Origin: Vagococcus penaei
GTDB taxonomy: Bacteria > Bacillota > Bacilli > Lactobacillales > Vagococcaceae
Direction: 5' to 3'
Length of the DNA stretch: 64,000 nucleotides
NCBI RefSeq assembly: GCF_001998885.1
Contig: NZ_CP019609.1
Coordinates: forward strand, 310,001 to 374,000
The first letter of the stretch is position 1, and every line of letters begins with the position of its first letter. Positions 1-10,836 of the stretch are shown here, in pieces. The position numbers were made by a program, and so were the translations under genes. The notes beneath the pieces were generated by a model. It did not search any database. It was not told where the DNA came from and worked only from the letters and a program-made list of their open reading frames with translations.

Positions 1-1449
1 TTTTTATAAAATGGTGGCAATTTGAATTGATGATCAGCTTCGAATGCTTGTCCAACATCAATTAATAACTGATCATTTCCCTTTGCAGCCATCAGTTGAA
101 TCCCTATCGGTAAGCCGTTGTCAGCTATATGGGTTGGTAAACTAATCGCGGGTTGACCTGTTAAATTAGCTAATTGTGTATAAGGTGTCAACCATAAACT
201 TTTTTCAAACATGTTATAAACTAATTCAGCTAACTCTAATTTAGTTAATTCGGCTGCTCCTAACATCGCTTGACGAATCTTATCACTTTGCAAATCAGTT
301 GTAATTAAAGGAGCCGTTGTTGTCGCTGTTGGTGATAAAAATAAATCATAGTCGTCAAATAGAGTCTCCATAATGGCTGTTGCATCATCCCAAACTTGAA
401 AAGAGGAAACATAATCGGCTGCTGATAATTTTAGACCATACTGATAAATTGTCCAAGTCATTAACTCCATATCTTGACGTGTTAGAGGACGATTTAATGC
501 CTGACTAATATCAGCCATCATACTAGCCGTCTCGCCACCATTCATTTGATAGTAACTACGAATTAACTGCGTTCCATTAATGGGATAATCAATCAATTCA
601 ACTGAATGACCAGCTTTCTCTAAAAATTTAACCGCATTTTTCACCGCCATTTTTGCATCTTCTGAGACTGGATTGCCAATTGGAGATTCCCAACAAACAG
701 CTATTTTAAGTGGACGATTTTCTTTAGGTAAACGCGGACGTGGCATGATAAATGGCGAGATCTGACTGTCTGGAGCCATCAAAGGTAGTAAAGTTGCCAT
801 ATCACGCATCGAAACACCTAGTACAAAATTGACCGATGCTCCTTGCCAGTCACGCCAGCTATTAGGTCCATTACTAATCGCTCCACGACTCGGTTTCAAA
901 CCAATTAAACCACTAAAACTTGCAGGAATACGGATCGAACCACCGCCATCACTTGCGCCAGCGATTGGTGAAATACCCGAAGCCACTACACTAGCAGCCC
1001 CACCACTACTGCCACCTGAAAAATAATCTAGGTTCCACGCATTACGTGTGGGACCATAAATCGTAGCATCAGTAATATTTTTAAATCCATATTCTGGGCT
1101 TGTCGTTACACCAAACGGTATAAAGCCCGCTGTTTCAATTTTTTTGAACGTAATGATTGGTTTCATTTGCCCGAACCTCCCTAAATAATCGTGAACCAAC
1201 TGTTTGCTTGAATCCCTTTTTGGCCTGACCTAAATCTTTTAAGGCAAATGGGACACCATAAAAAGGCTGGTTAGCTGATGAGAGCATTTTTTGGTTTAAT
1301 TGTGCAAAAGCTAATTCAGGATTAAGTTCAACAAACGCATTTAACGCTTCCATCTTATGCGCTCTTTTGAGAGTTTCCGTTAGTAATTCACTCGGTGACA
1401 ATTGACCAGTTTTAATTAGTTGAGCATAGTAAGTCGCATCTTTAATCAT
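1..1449 (-). pseudogene. Amidase (amidase-signature family), frameshifted and cut by window edge
   Basis: Two frames together give a normal amidase-signature enzyme (GatA/6-aminohexanoate hydrolase type), which hydrolyses amide bonds through a Ser-cisSer-Lys triad. The 5' frame (1449 down to 1135) carries the catalytic Lys in GVPFALKDLG. The second frame carries the Ser-rich signature GGSSGG followed by DGGGSIRIPASFSGLIGLKP, and runs off the left edge close to the expected C-terminus (QLMAAKGNDQLL near position 60). The frames meet at an A7 run (coding strand, 1139-1145); removing one A restores a continuous protein (VQKIETAGFIPFG). GGAG precedes the ATG. It stands alone, so it is not the GatCAB amidotransferase subunit. 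Either a true pseudogene or a one-base homopolymer error. Confidence 0.85.
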
Positions 1450-1607
1450 TTTTAGTCTCCATTCTCATTTATCATTAATTATAGTGTACATTTTTTTCAT
1501 CTTCCCTTACAATAAAAAAGAAGATAACTAGTGTTTTTCATCTAAAACGCTCAAATATCATGGTCTATCTAAACAATTTTGTTTATTAATTTTTAAGGAG
1601 CTATCAT

Positions 1608-2147
1608 ATGATTAAAATTAATCAAGAATTACACTTAAAACCTTATCGTACAATGGACATCCAACCTATGTGGGAGCTAACTTATCAAAATGACTTAGAA
1701 TGGATGAAATGGAATGGTCCTTACTTTAACGATCCAATTCTAGAATTAGGCTCTTACAAACATGAAGCCCATGCCTATTTTGTTAACTCACCTTTAACCG
1801 CTATCATTGAATACAAACATCAATTAGTCGGTCAAGTCTTCGCTTATTGGGATGATGGTGCCATGAAGCATTGGTTAGAAATTGGGATTTGTATTTACGA
1901 TAGTCGCTTTTGGAATTTAGGCATTGGTGAAACCGCTATTAAACACTGGATTTCTTACCTTTTTAACAAATTGCCTACAATTACTCGAGTTGGCTTTACT
2001 ACTTGGTCTGGCAATAAAGGCATGATGGCAATTGGTGAAAAGCTCAATATGACACAAGAAGCACGGATTCGTAAAGTACGTGTCGTGAATGATACTTACT
2101 ATGATTCCATCCGCTATGGAGTCTTACGTGAAGAATGGCACATGTAG
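1608..2147 (+). CDS. GNAT family N-acetyltransferase (RimJ/RimL type)
   Basis: A 179-residue protein with the layout of RimJ/RimL-like acetyltransferases, which move an acetyl group from acetyl-CoA to an amine (protein N-terminus, drug or small molecule). Visible features are an N-terminal LKPYRTMDIQPMWELT segment, a central beta-strand LEIGICIYDSRFWNLGIG that contains the acetyl-CoA loop (a loose R/Q-x-x-G-x-G/A match), and a C-terminal GFTTWSGNKGMMAIGEKLNM segment typical of the family. TAAGGAG lies 8 bp before the ATG. It is a single-gene unit, convergent with the next gene. The substrate cannot be read from sequence. Confidence 0.88.
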   Translation: MIKINQELHLKPYRTMDIQPMWELTYQNDLEWMKWNGPYFNDPILELGSYKHEAHAYFVNSPLTAIIEYKHQLVGQVFAYWDDGAMKHWLEIGICIYDSRFWNLGIGETAIKHWISYLFNKLPTITRVGFTTWSGNKGMMAIGEKLNMTQEARIRKVRVVNDTYYDSIRYGVLREEWHM

Positions 2148-2151
2148 CCGA

Positions 2152-2670
2152 TTAAACGTCTATTCCTCGACTTGTCAGCCACAAACTGACTTGTCGAGGA
2201 TTTTTTAATTCGATAAATTTATCGGAATAGTCCCGGCCAACTAGTTTGTAATGCTTGCGACGACTACGACTACGTCCTTTGGCTAAAACCCACCAAATAA
2301 ATGGCCAATCTATTTTTTCGATACATCCATCTGCCATGTCTGAACGTGTTTTGCCTTTATTTTGTCGGTAACGATTTAGCACACGCATGAGACAACGCAA
2401 ACGAGAAAAATTTAAATAGATAATCTCGTCAGCCATGTCTAAACGTTCTTGCTGATAAAAACCTGTATAGTTACCGTCGATTACCCAACTATCATATATT
2501 GTCATAAACTCTTTAACTAATTGTTGCCCTTCCTCTTTTTCACGTATTACCCAGTTCGGTTGAAATTGGATGGTATCTAGATGAAGAACAGGTATTTGAT
2601 AAAAAGAGCCCAACTGCTTGGCTAACGTCGATTTTCCACTACCACTAAATCCTAAAATAGCCAGTTTCAT
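2152..2670 (-). CDS. P-loop nucleotide kinase-like protein (FlaR/'topology modulation' family)
   Basis: A 172-residue P-loop protein of the family annotated as DNA topology modulation protein/FlaR, structurally like adenylate kinase. The Walker A motif GFSGSGKST is at residues 7-15; it continues with LHLDTIQFQPNW, an ...WVIDGNY strand typical of the family, and an Arg-rich lid (RVLNRYRQNKGKTR). The start at 2670 is chosen because GGGAGTG precedes it; a longer frame to 2739 has no ribosome binding site and adds residues the family lacks. The phosphate acceptor is unknown. A related but distinct kinase lies at 58288-58842. The 3' end contains the terminator of the facing gene. Confidence 0.8.
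   Translation of the reverse strand: MKLAILGFSGSGKSTLAKQLGSFYQIPVLHLDTIQFQPNWVIREKEEGQQLVKEFMTIYDSWVIDGNYTGFYQQERLDMADEIIYLNFSRLRCLMRVLNRYRQNKGKTRSDMADGCIEKIDWPFIWWVLAKGRSRSRRKHYKLVGRDYSDKFIELKNPRQVSLWLTSRGIDV
2164..2206 (+). terminator. Terminator of the GNAT gene, inside the 3' end of the convergent kinase gene
   Basis: The inverted repeat TCCTCGAC-TT-GTCAG / CTGAC-TT-GTCGAGGA is followed by six T. It sits entirely within the last codons of the minus-strand gene ending at 2152, because the two stop codons are only 4 bp apart. Confidence 0.75.
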
Positions 2671-2753
2671 ATATATCACTCCCTTTGTCTTTTTATTTGT
2701 CATAATAAAAAGAAGATGCCACATCTCGCGATATAGCAACCTCTTTGTGTTAT

Positions 2754-4187
2754 CTATTTTTTCTTCTTATTTTTTTTATTCTTTTTAACTTTTTTCTTAT
2801 TTTTCTTCATCATGCGATTCATCGCCATTTTCCCAAGTTTTCCTTGTACACCATTGCCAAACATATTTTCCATGCCAGCTGGCATATTGCCTTTTGTCAT
2901 TTGTTGCATCATTTTTCGCGATTCGTTAAATTGCTTAATCATCCGGTTAACTTCAACAACACTGTTACCAGAACCAGCAGCAATTCGGCGGCGACGACTT
3001 GGGTTTAATAAATCTGGATTTTCGCGCTCAGCAGGCGTCATAGAAAACACAATAGCTTTTTTGCGAGCAACATCTTTTGGATCTACTTGTAAATTATCTA
3101 ATCCTGGCACATTATTCATCCCAGGAATCATTTTTAGTAAATCTTCCAAGGGTCCCATGTTCATTACTTGGTCTAATTGCTCAATAAAATCATTGAAGTT
3201 AAAACTGTTTTCACGCATTTTCTTCGCAAGTTCTTCTGCTTGCTCATCATCGTATTCACGTTGTGCCTTTTCAATCAAGGTCAACATATCACCCATACCT
3301 AAAATTCGACTAGACATCCGGTCAGGGTGGAATTTCTCAACATCGGTTAGTTTTTCACCAGTCCCGATAAATTTAATTGGTTTACCTGTTACTGCACGAA
3401 TAGATAGTGCAGCCCCACCACGAGTATCACCATCTAATTTTGTTAACACAATTCCTGTCACATCTAATTGTTCGTTAAAACTTTGTGATACAGTTACCGC
3501 ATCTTGTCCAGTCATTGCATCAACGGTTAATAGGATTTCATCTGGGTGAGCATATTCTTTAATCTGTTGTAACTCACCCATCAGTGCTTCATCAATATGT
3601 AAACGACCAGCCGTATCAATAAAGACATAGTCATTTTTATTTTGTTTGGCTTGTTCTAAACCTTGTTTCACAATCTCAACTGGATTAACATCTGTCCCTA
3701 GCTCAAAAACAGGAATATCTAGTTGTTGACCAATAACTTTTAATTGATCAATCGCTGCCGGACGATAAACATCGGCCCCAATTAATAATGGGCGTGCGTT
3801 TTCATTTTTCTTTAAGAAATTAGATAATTTACCAACAAACGTCGTTTTACCAGCACCTTGTAAACCGACCATCATCACAACAGTTGGAATTTTTGGTGAT
3901 TTATTTAATTCAGACACTTCTGAACCCAATACTTTAGTTAATTCTTCGTCAACCACTTTAACAATTTGTTGTGTCGGGTTTAACGACTCTAAAATCTCAA
4001 CACCAACCGCACGTTCACCAACACGTTTGGTAAAACCACGAACCACTTGTAAGTTAACATCGGCCTCTAGCAAAGCCAAACGTATCTCACGCATCATTTC
4101 TTTTACGTCTTCTTCTCTAACTGTTCCTTTTTTCTTTAACTTACTCATTGCGACCTGTAAGCGGTCTGTTAAACTCTCAAAAGCCAT
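2754..4187 (-). CDS. ffh: Signal recognition particle protein Ffh (SRP54)
   Basis: This is the GTPase of the signal recognition particle; with 4.5S (scRNA) it binds signal sequences on the ribosome and delivers them to FtsY at the membrane. Length 477 is slightly long for the family. The N domain is residues 1-85 and the G domain has GLQGAGKTT at about 108-116, then DTAGRLHIDE and TKLDGDTRGG. The M domain has the RNA-binding segment (NPSRRRRIAAGSG) and a Met-rich finger (MMQQMTKGNMPAGMENMFG). The last 20 or so residues are almost only Lys/Asn, a basic tail beyond the usual end. It lies 21 bp after ylxM, the standard pairing in Firmicutes. Confidence 0.98.
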   Translation of the reverse strand: MAFESLTDRLQVAMSKLKKKGTVREEDVKEMMREIRLALLEADVNLQVVRGFTKRVGERAVGVEILESLNPTQQIVKVVDEELTKVLGSEVSELNKSPKIPTVVMMVGLQGAGKTTFVGKLSNFLKKNENARPLLIGADVYRPAAIDQLKVIGQQLDIPVFELGTDVNPVEIVKQGLEQAKQNKNDYVFIDTAGRLHIDEALMGELQQIKEYAHPDEILLTVDAMTGQDAVTVSQSFNEQLDVTGIVLTKLDGDTRGGAALSIRAVTGKPIKFIGTGEKLTDVEKFHPDRMSSRILGMGDMLTLIEKAQREYDDEQAEELAKKMRENSFNFNDFIEQLDQVMNMGPLEDLLKMIPGMNNVPGLDNLQVDPKDVARKKAIVFSMTPAERENPDLLNPSRRRRIAAGSGNSVVEVNRMIKQFNESRKMMQQMTKGNMPAGMENMFGNGVQGKLGKMAMNRMMKKNKKKVKKNKKNKKKK

Positions 4188-4208
4188 ATTATCGTACTCC
4201 TAATCTTT

Positions 4209-4550
4209 TTAATCTTCTTCTATTTCTTGAATCCGGTCCAACAATTCACTGATTGCTGTTGTATCGTTCGGTTCATTAACAAGTTTTTCTTTAATTACTT
4301 GAATGAGCTCACTGCGTACTACATAATTTGAATATAGATGTAGCTTTCGCTCATATTCTTCGAGCAATTTTTCTGTCCGTTTAATATTATCATAAACTGC
4401 TTGACGACTAACACCGTATTCTTCAGCAATTTCACTTAATGAATAATCATCAGCATAATATAACTCAATATAATTCATTTGCTTTACAGTTAGCAGGGTA
4501 GAATAGAACTCAAATAAGGCATTCATGCGATTGGTTTTTTCGATTTCCAC
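4209..4550 (-). CDS. ylxM: YlxM/p13 family helix-turn-helix protein, SRP-associated
   Basis: A 113-residue YlxM-like protein. The family is always next to ffh and is thought to modulate SRP function or its expression. The sigma-70 region 4-like helix-turn-helix is clear: [18 protein letters not shown] then [20 protein letters not shown], the most conserved part. The start is taken as GTG at 4550 because AGGAGGGG lies about 7 bp upstream; an in-frame TTG at 4574 lacks a ribosome binding site and would translate through that Shine-Dalgarno. It is expressed with ffh. Confidence 0.93.
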   Translation of the reverse strand: MEIEKTNRMNALFEFYSTLLTVKQMNYIELYYADDYSLSEIAEEYGVSRQAVYDNIKRTEKLLEEYERKLHLYSNYVVRSELIQVIKEKLVNEPNDTTAISELLDRIQEIEED

Positions 4551-4625
4551 CGTCACCCCTCCTTTTATAGTCAAACTAAGTCCATAACATTATATCACAA
4601 GATGAGACGTTTGTTGACGAACTAT

Positions 4626-4657
4626 GAGAAAAAAGAGCCTCACTTATTGAGACTCTT
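4626..4657 (-). terminator. Terminator of the two-component operon
   Basis: On the minus strand AAGAGTCTCA-ATAA-GTGAGGCTCTT is followed by a T-rich tract. It overlaps the last codons of the histidine kinase gene and separates it from ylxM-ffh. Confidence 0.75.
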
Positions 4658-6194
4658 CATTTTGCTGCTTATCAGTTGTATCATCCAGTCCATCTCGTTT
4701 TAAAGGAATATAGAACGTAAACGCAGATCCGTGATTAAGAACACTTTTTAACGTCATTTTCCCATCATAATTTTCAACTAATTGTGAGGCAATTGATAGG
4801 CCTAACCCATTACCACCAGTATGACGCGCTCGCGCTTTATCAACTCGATAAAAACGATTGAATACTTGCTCAATGTTTTCAGGTGAGATACCTTCACCAA
4901 AATCTTGAACCATAATTTCTAGATACTTATACGACAAACTCATAGAAATTAAAATTTCTTTGCGATCTGTCGAATATTTTACAGCATTATCTAAAAGAAT
5001 AATCAAAATCTGCTCTAAATGATTCCGATAAATCTTGATTTCTTTCTCCTTAGACAAATCATCGTCTAAGTTAAACGTAAACTCTGGATAGAGCATCCGA
5101 AAGTTGTTAACCGTTGTATGCACAACTTCTTTCGCGTTAGAAACTCTATCTTTGTAATGAAAATCTGATTGCTCTGCTCGCGATAAATCAAGCATTTCTT
5201 GTACTAAACTTTTCATTCTGACAATCTCTTGTAAAGACGCATCTAGCGATTCAGCTAAGACTTGAGGATCATCTTTACCCCAGCGATTTAATAAGCTCAA
5301 GTGTCCTTCAATCACAGCAACAGGTGTCCGTAATTCATGCGACACATCTTCGACGAATTGTTGCTGTTGTTGTATAAAACGTTGCATACGCTCCAACATA
5401 TTGTTAAAAGCCTTCGCTAAATCAGCAATTTCATCTTCTGCTTTTGGCACTGGCATCCTAACACCAGTATGCGGTGCTTCCTCAATACTATTAATTGTTT
5501 TCGCCATTTTACGCAAAGGATATGTAAAGTAAGTCGATAATAAAAAGCCAGCGACTAAACTGATAAACATCCCAACCACGCTAACCACAACTAACGTCTC
5601 TAATAATTTTTTCCGAATGGAATAATAATTCGTCAACTCAAAAAAGCCTTGAGCGTAACCAACTAAATCATCTCCTTCATGCGAATAAATTGGTCGTGTC
5701 ATTAAGATTCCTGTCCGATTGTTAAATGTTTCAATCATCATTTTTCTTTGACCCTCAACATCGAATGGTAAATAAAAATTCTTTGTTTCGAATAAAACGA
5801 CACCTTCATCACTATAAATTTTGACATTTAACTCAGGCTGTGATAACTCAGAAATAAAACTATTTAGATTCATTAAATTCGACTCTAACGTTTCACGGTC
5901 ATAGTATTTATTCCCTAAAAAGTCCCCAGCAGTTTCTTTAAGATAAAAAACCGAGCTACTTAGCGTCAATGGATCACGTGATCGACCTAAGCGGGAAACA
6001 ATTTCATCCATCGTCCGATTAAAATTAGCTTCTTCTTGGTTAACAATTACTTTACTTGTAATCTGATACGTCACAAAACCAAACGCGGTAAATAAGACAG
6101 AAATGGACAAAGCAGTTAGCAATGTCCATTTTAGTGTGATTGATTTAAACGAAAATTTTGATGACTCTCTTAATTTCTTAATGCGAGCTTTCAT
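4644..6194 (-). CDS. Sensor histidine kinase, LisK/EtaS/CovS-like
   Basis: A 516-residue membrane kinase. TM1 is about residues 22-43, an extracytoplasmic sensor follows at 44-195, TM2 is about 199-221, then HAMP at 222-275. The dimerisation domain has the phospho-acceptor His286 in VSHELRTP, followed by an ATPase domain with N-box ([10 protein letters not shown]), DFGEGI and GGNGLGLSI. The downstream ...[13 protein letters not shown] segment is shared with ArlS/LisK-type kinases. It overlaps the regulator gene by 4 bp (ATGA), so the two are translationally coupled. LisRK and EtaRS control envelope stress and acid tolerance, and CovRS virulence; which of these roles applies here is inference. 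Confidence 0.92.
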   Translation of the reverse strand: MKARIKKLRESSKFSFKSITLKWTLLTALSISVLFTAFGFVTYQITSKVIVNQEEANFNRTMDEIVSRLGRSRDPLTLSSSVFYLKETAGDFLGNKYYDRETLESNLMNLNSFISELSQPELNVKIYSDEGVVLFETKNFYLPFDVEGQRKMMIETFNNRTGILMTRPIYSHEGDDLVGYAQGFFELTNYYSIRKKLLETLVVVSVVGMFISLVAGFLLSTYFTYPLRKMAKTINSIEEAPHTGVRMPVPKAEDEIADLAKAFNNMLERMQRFIQQQQQFVEDVSHELRTPVAVIEGHLSLLNRWGKDDPQVLAESLDASLQEIVRMKSLVQEMLDLSRAEQSDFHYKDRVSNAKEVVHTTVNNFRMLYPEFTFNLDDDLSKEKEIKIYRNHLEQILIILLDNAVKYSTDRKEILISMSLSYKYLEIMVQDFGEGISPENIEQVFNRFYRVDKARARHTGGNGLGLSIASQLVENYDGKMTLKSVLNHGSAFTFYIPLKRDGLDDTTDKQQNEESQ

Positions 6195-6880
6195 GAGCGC
6201 ATCACATACCCAGTACCACGAACAGTCTGGATATAACTATCTTCACCAGCTACATCAATTTTATTACGTAAGTAACGAATGTAAACATCCACAACATTAG
6301 TTTCGACTTCAATTTCGTAACCCCAAACTTTATTTAAAAGCACATCACGTGATAAAACCACATTAATATTTTCCATTAAAATTAGTAAAAGCTCATATTC
6401 ACGTTTGGTTAACTCAATAATTTCATCGCCACGGCGTACAACACGATTTTCTTTTTCAATTGTTAAATCGCGATAAGTCAATGTGGTTTGCTTCGTTACA
6501 TTTTTATCGCCCTCAATATCAATTCGGCGTAATAATGCCCGTAAACGCGCTAATAATTCTTCAATCGCAAACGGCTTAACGATATAGTCATCTGCTCCAT
6601 GATCTAATCCTGAGACACGATCGATAACTGAATCTCGAGCTGTCATCATAATAATCGGTGTATTTTTAACTTGGCGAATGCGACGGCATACTTCAAGCCC
6701 GTTTAATTCAGGTAGCATTAGGTCTAATAAAATTGCCTCCCAATCACCCTCAACAGCAGCCTCTAGTCCTGTCCGTCCATTATAGTGCACTTCTGTTTCG
6801 TAACCTTCGTGTTTTAATTCTAGCTCAACAAAGCGTGCTAGGTTTTTTTCATCTTCAATAATTAAAATTTTATTTGACAT
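6191..6880 (-). CDS. OmpR-family response regulator, LisR/EtaR/CovR-like
   Basis: A 229-residue OmpR/PhoB regulator. The receiver domain has the acidic pair IIEDEKN, phospho-acceptor Asp in [11 protein letters not shown], Thr in MMTARDS and Lys in [20 protein letters not shown]. The winged helix ends RYLRNKID...[11 protein letters not shown]. The receiver is very close in character to LisR/EtaR/CovR regulators. The start at 6880 is preceded by AGAAAGG (slightly distant); an in-frame ATG ten codons upstream has no ribosome binding site. It is the promoter-proximal gene of the two-gene operon. Confidence 0.93.
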   Translation of the reverse strand: MSNKILIIEDEKNLARFVELELKHEGYETEVHYNGRTGLEAAVEGDWEAILLDLMLPELNGLEVCRRIRQVKNTPIIMMTARDSVIDRVSGLDHGADDYIVKPFAIEELLARLRALLRRIDIEGDKNVTKQTTLTYRDLTIEKENRVVRRGDEIIELTKREYELLLILMENINVVLSRDVLLNKVWGYEIEVETNVVDVYIRYLRNKIDVAGEDSYIQTVRGTGYVMRS

Positions 6881-7000
6881 AAAGACACATGCCTTTCTAC
6901 TTTTTTCCATCAGTAATTAATCATTACCTAATCATTATAACGATATCTTAATAAAAAAGCTACGTAAATGTTTAAATTAGGTTGTAACTTTTGGTTATGA

Positions 7001-7040
7001 CTGCATAATAAAGCTCTCAACCTTATCAGATTGAGAGCTT
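7001..7040 (-). terminator. Terminator downstream of gnd
   Basis: A perfect 10-bp inverted repeat AAGCTCTCAA/TTGAGAGCTT (7011-7020 and 7031-7040) is followed on the minus strand by TTTATTAT. The U-tract is imperfect. Confidence 0.65.
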
Positions 7041-7051
7041 CTCAATACTAA

Positions 7052-8476
7052 CTATTTTGTTTCACCGTACCAATCGTAATGGAATACACCTTCACGATCT
7101 TTACGTAAATAAGTATGCGCACCAAAGTAATCTCTTTGAGCTTGAATAATATTAGCCGGTAAATCAGCTGTACGATATGAATCATAGTAGGCAATCGCTG
7201 ATGAGAATGTCGGACTTGGCACACCAGATTGTACTGCTAATGAAACAACATCACGAACAGCTTGTTGATAATCTGTCGTAATTGATAAGAAATACTCATC
7301 TAATAATAAATTCTTCAATTTAGGATTACGTTCATAGGCTTCAGTAATTTTTTGTAAAAATTGCGCCCGAATAATACAACCAGCACGGAAAATCTTTGCA
7401 ATCTCACCATAATTTAAATCCCATTGGTACTCTTCGCTTGCCATTCGCATTTGTGCGAAGCCTTGGGCGTAGCTCATGATTTTACTAAAATATAACGCTT
7501 GACGAATTTTTTCAATCATCGCTTGCTTATCCCCTGTAAATTGTGGGGCTTCAAATTGTGGAATTACCTTGCTAGCCGCAACACGTTCCTCTTTAAGAGC
7601 AGAAATATAGCGAGCAAAAACAGATTCTGTAATCAATGGCAATGGTGTTCCTAAATCTAAAGCATTTTGACTTGTCCATTTACCAGTTCCTTTATTACCC
7701 GCCGCATCTAAAATAACGTCAACGATTGGTTTACCAGTTCCTAAATCGTCTTTACGAGTTAATAAATCAGCTGTGATTTCAATCAAATAGCTATCTAATT
7801 CGCCAAGATTCCACTCTGTAAAAATGGCTGCTGCTTCATCAACAGATAAGCCTAAAACACGTGTTAAGATATCGTAAGATTCTGCAATCAATTGCATATC
7901 ACCATACTCGATCCCATTATGTACCATTTTGACATAGTGGCCAGCACCATTAGGACCAATATAAGTCACACAAGGTTCGCCATCATTGGCTTTTGCTGCC
8001 ATTTCAGTAAAGATTGGTGCTACTAAGTCATACGCTTCACGCTGTCCACCAGGCATCATAGCAGGTCCTTTTAATGCGCCTTCTTCACCACCAGAAACAC
8101 CAGTTCCGATAAAGTTAATACCAGAGTCAGCTAACTCTTCATTCCGACGAATAGTATCTTTAAAGAATGTATTTCCACCATCAATTAAAATATCGCCTTT
8201 ATCTAAATAAGGAAGTAAAGCTTGAATCGTCATATCAGTTGGTTTTCCTGCTTTAACCATCAACATAATTCTTCTAGGTCTTTCTAACGAATTAACAAAC
8301 TCTTCAATTGTATAAGTTGCCACTAAATTTTTATCAGCATGCTCCTTAATGACTTCTTCCGTTTTCGAAGCCGAACGGTTGAAAATAGCCACACTGTACC
8401 CTCTACTTTCAATGTTTAAAGCCAAATTCTTGCCCATAACGGCCATACCGACAACGCCGATTTGTTGTTTTGTCAT
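7052..8476 (-). CDS. gnd: 6-phosphogluconate dehydrogenase, decarboxylating
   Basis: It oxidises and decarboxylates 6-phosphogluconate to ribulose 5-phosphate with NADP+ in the oxidative pentose phosphate pathway. Length 474 is normal. The N-terminal Rossmann motif reads [17 protein letters not shown]; the substrate and catalytic region has [31 protein letters not shown] (catalytic Lys) and GNKGTGKWT; the C-terminal tail ends [10 protein letters not shown]. The start at 8476 has TAGGAGG 7 bp upstream; a 14-residue upstream extension is not family-like. Single-gene unit with its own terminator. Confidence 0.98.
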   Translation of the reverse strand: MTKQQIGVVGMAVMGKNLALNIESRGYSVAIFNRSASKTEEVIKEHADKNLVATYTIEEFVNSLERPRRIMLMVKAGKPTDMTIQALLPYLDKGDILIDGGNTFFKDTIRRNEELADSGINFIGTGVSGGEEGALKGPAMMPGGQREAYDLVAPIFTEMAAKANDGEPCVTYIGPNGAGHYVKMVHNGIEYGDMQLIAESYDILTRVLGLSVDEAAAIFTEWNLGELDSYLIEITADLLTRKDDLGTGKPIVDVILDAAGNKGTGKWTSQNALDLGTPLPLITESVFARYISALKEERVAASKVIPQFEAPQFTGDKQAMIEKIRQALYFSKIMSYAQGFAQMRMASEEYQWDLNYGEIAKIFRAGCIIRAQFLQKITEAYERNPKLKNLLLDEYFLSITTDYQQAVRDVVSLAVQSGVPSPTFSSAIAYYDSYRTADLPANIIQAQRDYFGAHTYLRKDREGVFHYDWYGETK

Positions 8477-8601
8477 TAACTTACCTCCTAATGTATTAAA
8501 AAAAGTATTCTTTACCATTATACAGTATTTCCAACAAAAATATAAGTTTCAACATCAGATTAACCAAAAAACAATCGATTTATTTTAGTTTGACTAGTCA
8601 A

Positions 8602-9542
8602 TTATTTAATTGTTAATTTTAACATATTAAGATTTTCTTTCATCACTGACAAATAATCTTGCCCAGCTTCTTGATCTTTTTTTGATAAACTTTCTAAAGG
8701 ATTTAGCACTTTGAGTTCTGCTCCAGTTGCTGAGGATATTGTTTTAGCAATTTTAGCAGAGCCAATGTTTTCAACATAAATAATTGAGACTTGTTCTTTT
8801 TTAACTAAATCTTCAATTTGCTTTAATTCTTTTGGTGTTGGTTCTTGATCGGGATTCAACCCAGAGATTGGTATTTGTGTCAAATCATACTGATGTGCCA
8901 AATAAGAAAATGCTTGATGCTGTGTCACAAATTTACGCGTGGTTGCCCCTTTAAAAGCTGAAACATAATCATCATTTAATCCTTCCAGTTTTTTTGATAG
9001 TCTTGACTATTTTTTTCAAAATTCGCTTTTTTATCAGGAAATTTATCTGTTAAATTAGCTGTAATAGTCGCTACTTCTTGTTTAGCTAAAACTGGGTCTA
9101 GCCAGACATGTGGATCATAAGCATGGTCATGCCCTTCATGCTCATCTCCTTCTTCTTCATGTTGACCATCAAGCAACTTAATACCTTTAGATGCTTCGAT
9201 GATTTGCACTTTATCAGTATCGATATTTTTTAAAACCGCTCCTACCCAAGTCTCCATCTCATTTGAATTATAAACAAAGACATCAGCTTCTTGAATCTTC
9301 GCCATATCTTTTGCACTTGGTTCATAATCATGCGGTTCAACACCGGCTTCAATTAACATTGATACATCTGCATCATCTCCAACAACCTGCTTAGTAAAAT
9401 CATACATTGGATAAAATGTTGTGATGATTTTTAACTTCTTATCTGAGCTTGTTTTTGTGTCTTGCTGTGCGTTTTTACTCCCGCAAGCAGTAACTAGAAA
9501 TAGCACTGACAATAAACCGATAAATGATAGTATTTTTTTCAT
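8602..9542 (-). pseudogene. adcA: Zinc ABC transporter substrate-binding lipoprotein AdcA/ZnuA-like, frameshifted
   Basis: A cluster A-1 zinc-binding lipoprotein that would hand Zn2+ to an AdcBC permease. A lipoprotein signal peptide with lipobox VTAC is at residues 16-19. Metal-site histidines are in VEPHDYEP, in the His/Glu-rich loop (HEEEGDEHEGHDHA) plus YDPHVWLDP, and in TQHQAFSYL. The first two are in the 5' frame (9542-8976), the last in the second frame (to 8602). The frames are separated by a coding-strand A7 run (8989-8995); one extra A gives YQKKLEGLNDDYVSAFKG and a full-length protein. As sequenced, translation ends after NWKD and loses the C-terminal lobe. No ATPase or permease gene is adjacent. 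Confidence 0.87.
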
Positions 9543-9586
9543 GGTAATCTCCTCTAATACGTAATTATTACAATCTGTAATCCAGT

Positions 9587-9598
9587 GTAACTAGTTTT
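9587..9598. promoter_or_regulatory. Candidate AdcR (zinc repressor) operator
   Basis: GTAACTAGTTTT matches 9 of 12 positions of the TTAACTAGTTAA-type AdcR operator and lies about 50 bp upstream of the adcA-like start, where zinc-dependent repression would act. Sequence resemblance only. Confidence 0.45.
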
Positions 9599-9612
9599 CA
9601 ATTGTTTTTCAA

Positions 9613-9665
9613 GTAAAAATAAGCTTGTAGCAATAGATTAATTGACAATCCCTTGCTACAAACTT
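9613..9665 (-). terminator. Terminator downstream of dnaJ
   Basis: An AGTTTGTAGCAA/TTGCTACAAGCTT inverted repeat with a long AT-rich loop is followed on the minus strand by ATTTTTA. It closes the chaperone operon. Confidence 0.6.
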
Positions 9666-9675
9666 ATTCACTTAG

Positions 9676-10836
9676 TTATTTACGTTTTTTTCCACCGAAA
9701 GCATCTTTCATTTTATCGAAAAAACCTTCTTCTTGCTCAACCACCGCTTTACCGCCACTTGCAATAACAAAATCACGTAGCGCTTGTTTTTGAGCATCAT
9801 TTAAATCAGTTGGTGTTTCAATCGTCACAGTGACATGTTGATCACCGTTACTATTACCACGCAAACGTGGTGCACCTTTACCTTTCAAACGGAAAGTCGT
9901 TCCGGTTTGTGTTCCAGCAGGTATTTTCAGTTTTACTCGTCCATGAACTGTCGGTACTTCAACTTCATCACCTAGAGTTGCTTGAGCAAATGAAATCTTT
10001 TGATTGTAGTAAATTTCAGAACCATCACGTTCAAAAATCGGACTTTCTTCTACTCTGAAAATAACAAATAAATCACCATAAGGTCCACCATTGTATCCTG
10101 CTTCACCTTGGCCTGCTAAACGCATTTGTTGTCCACTTTCAACACCCGCAGGAACGGTTACTTTTACAGAATGTGACTTCATCATTCGACCAGAGCCATG
10201 ACATGTTTCACATTTTTCTTTGATAATTTTACCAGTTCCATGACACTCATCACAAGTTTGACGGCTCATCATCCGACCTAGTGGTGTTTGACGTTCAACA
10301 TTAATTGAACCCGCACCTTGACATTTTGGACAAGTTTCAGGATGAGTTCCTGGTTTAGCACCAGATCCACCACATGTCACACATTCATCTTCACGATTGT
10401 AACGAATATTTTTTTCTAAACCAAAAATAGCTTCATTAAAAGTCAAATCAAGTGTGTACTGTAAATCAGATCCTTGTCTCGCAGCTGTGGCTGAATTAGA
10501 ACGACCGCCTCCGCCACCAAAGAAAGATTCGAAAATATCTTCAAAACCACCAAAACCGCCGCCACCAAAATCACTAAATCCGCCACCGAATCCACCACCA
10601 GCACCAAAATTAGGATCCGTACTTGAATGACCATACTGATCATAGGCTGCACGTTTTTGGGGATCACTTAAGACTTCAAAAGCTTCAGATATTTCTTTAA
10701 ACTTATTTTCTGCGTCGGCCTCTTTGTTAATGTCTGGATGGTATTTTTTGGATAATTTACGATACGCTTTTTTTATTTCATCTTCACTTGCTGTTTTAGA
10801 TACGCCTAAAACATCATAAAAATCCCTTTTTGCCAT
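9676..10836 (-). CDS. dnaJ: Chaperone DnaJ (Hsp40)
   Basis: DnaJ delivers unfolded clients to DnaK and stimulates its ATPase. Length 386 is typical. The J domain is residues 1-70 with HPD in [10 protein letters not shown]. The Gly/Phe-rich linker is at 72-110. Four zinc-finger repeats follow ([32 protein letters not shown]), then the client-binding C-terminal beta domains and a short basic tail. GGAGGG precedes the ATG. It is the last gene after dnaK, 150 bp downstream with a hairpin between them, so its level can be set separately from dnaK. Confidence 0.98.
   Translation of the reverse strand: MAKRDFYDVLGVSKTASEDEIKKAYRKLSKKYHPDINKEADAENKFKEISEAFEVLSDPQKRAAYDQYGHSSTDPNFGAGGGFGGGFSDFGGGGFGGFEDIFESFFGGGGGRSNSATAARQGSDLQYTLDLTFNEAIFGLEKNIRYNREDECVTCGGSGAKPGTHPETCPKCQGAGSINVERQTPLGRMMSRQTCDECHGTGKIIKEKCETCHGSGRMMKSHSVKVTVPAGVESGQQMRLAGQGEAGYNGGPYGDLFVIFRVEESPIFERDGSEIYYNQKISFAQATLGDEVEVPTVHGRVKLKIPAGTQTGTTFRLKGKGAPRLRGNSNGDQHVTVTIETPTDLNDAQKQALRDFVIASGGKAVVEQEEGFFDKMKDAFGGKKRK

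Noticed and set aside
2812-3549. A 245-codon open frame antisense to ffh
   Set aside because: The translation is Ser/Ile/Pro-rich with no family look, no ribosome binding site, and it lies fully within a certain gene.
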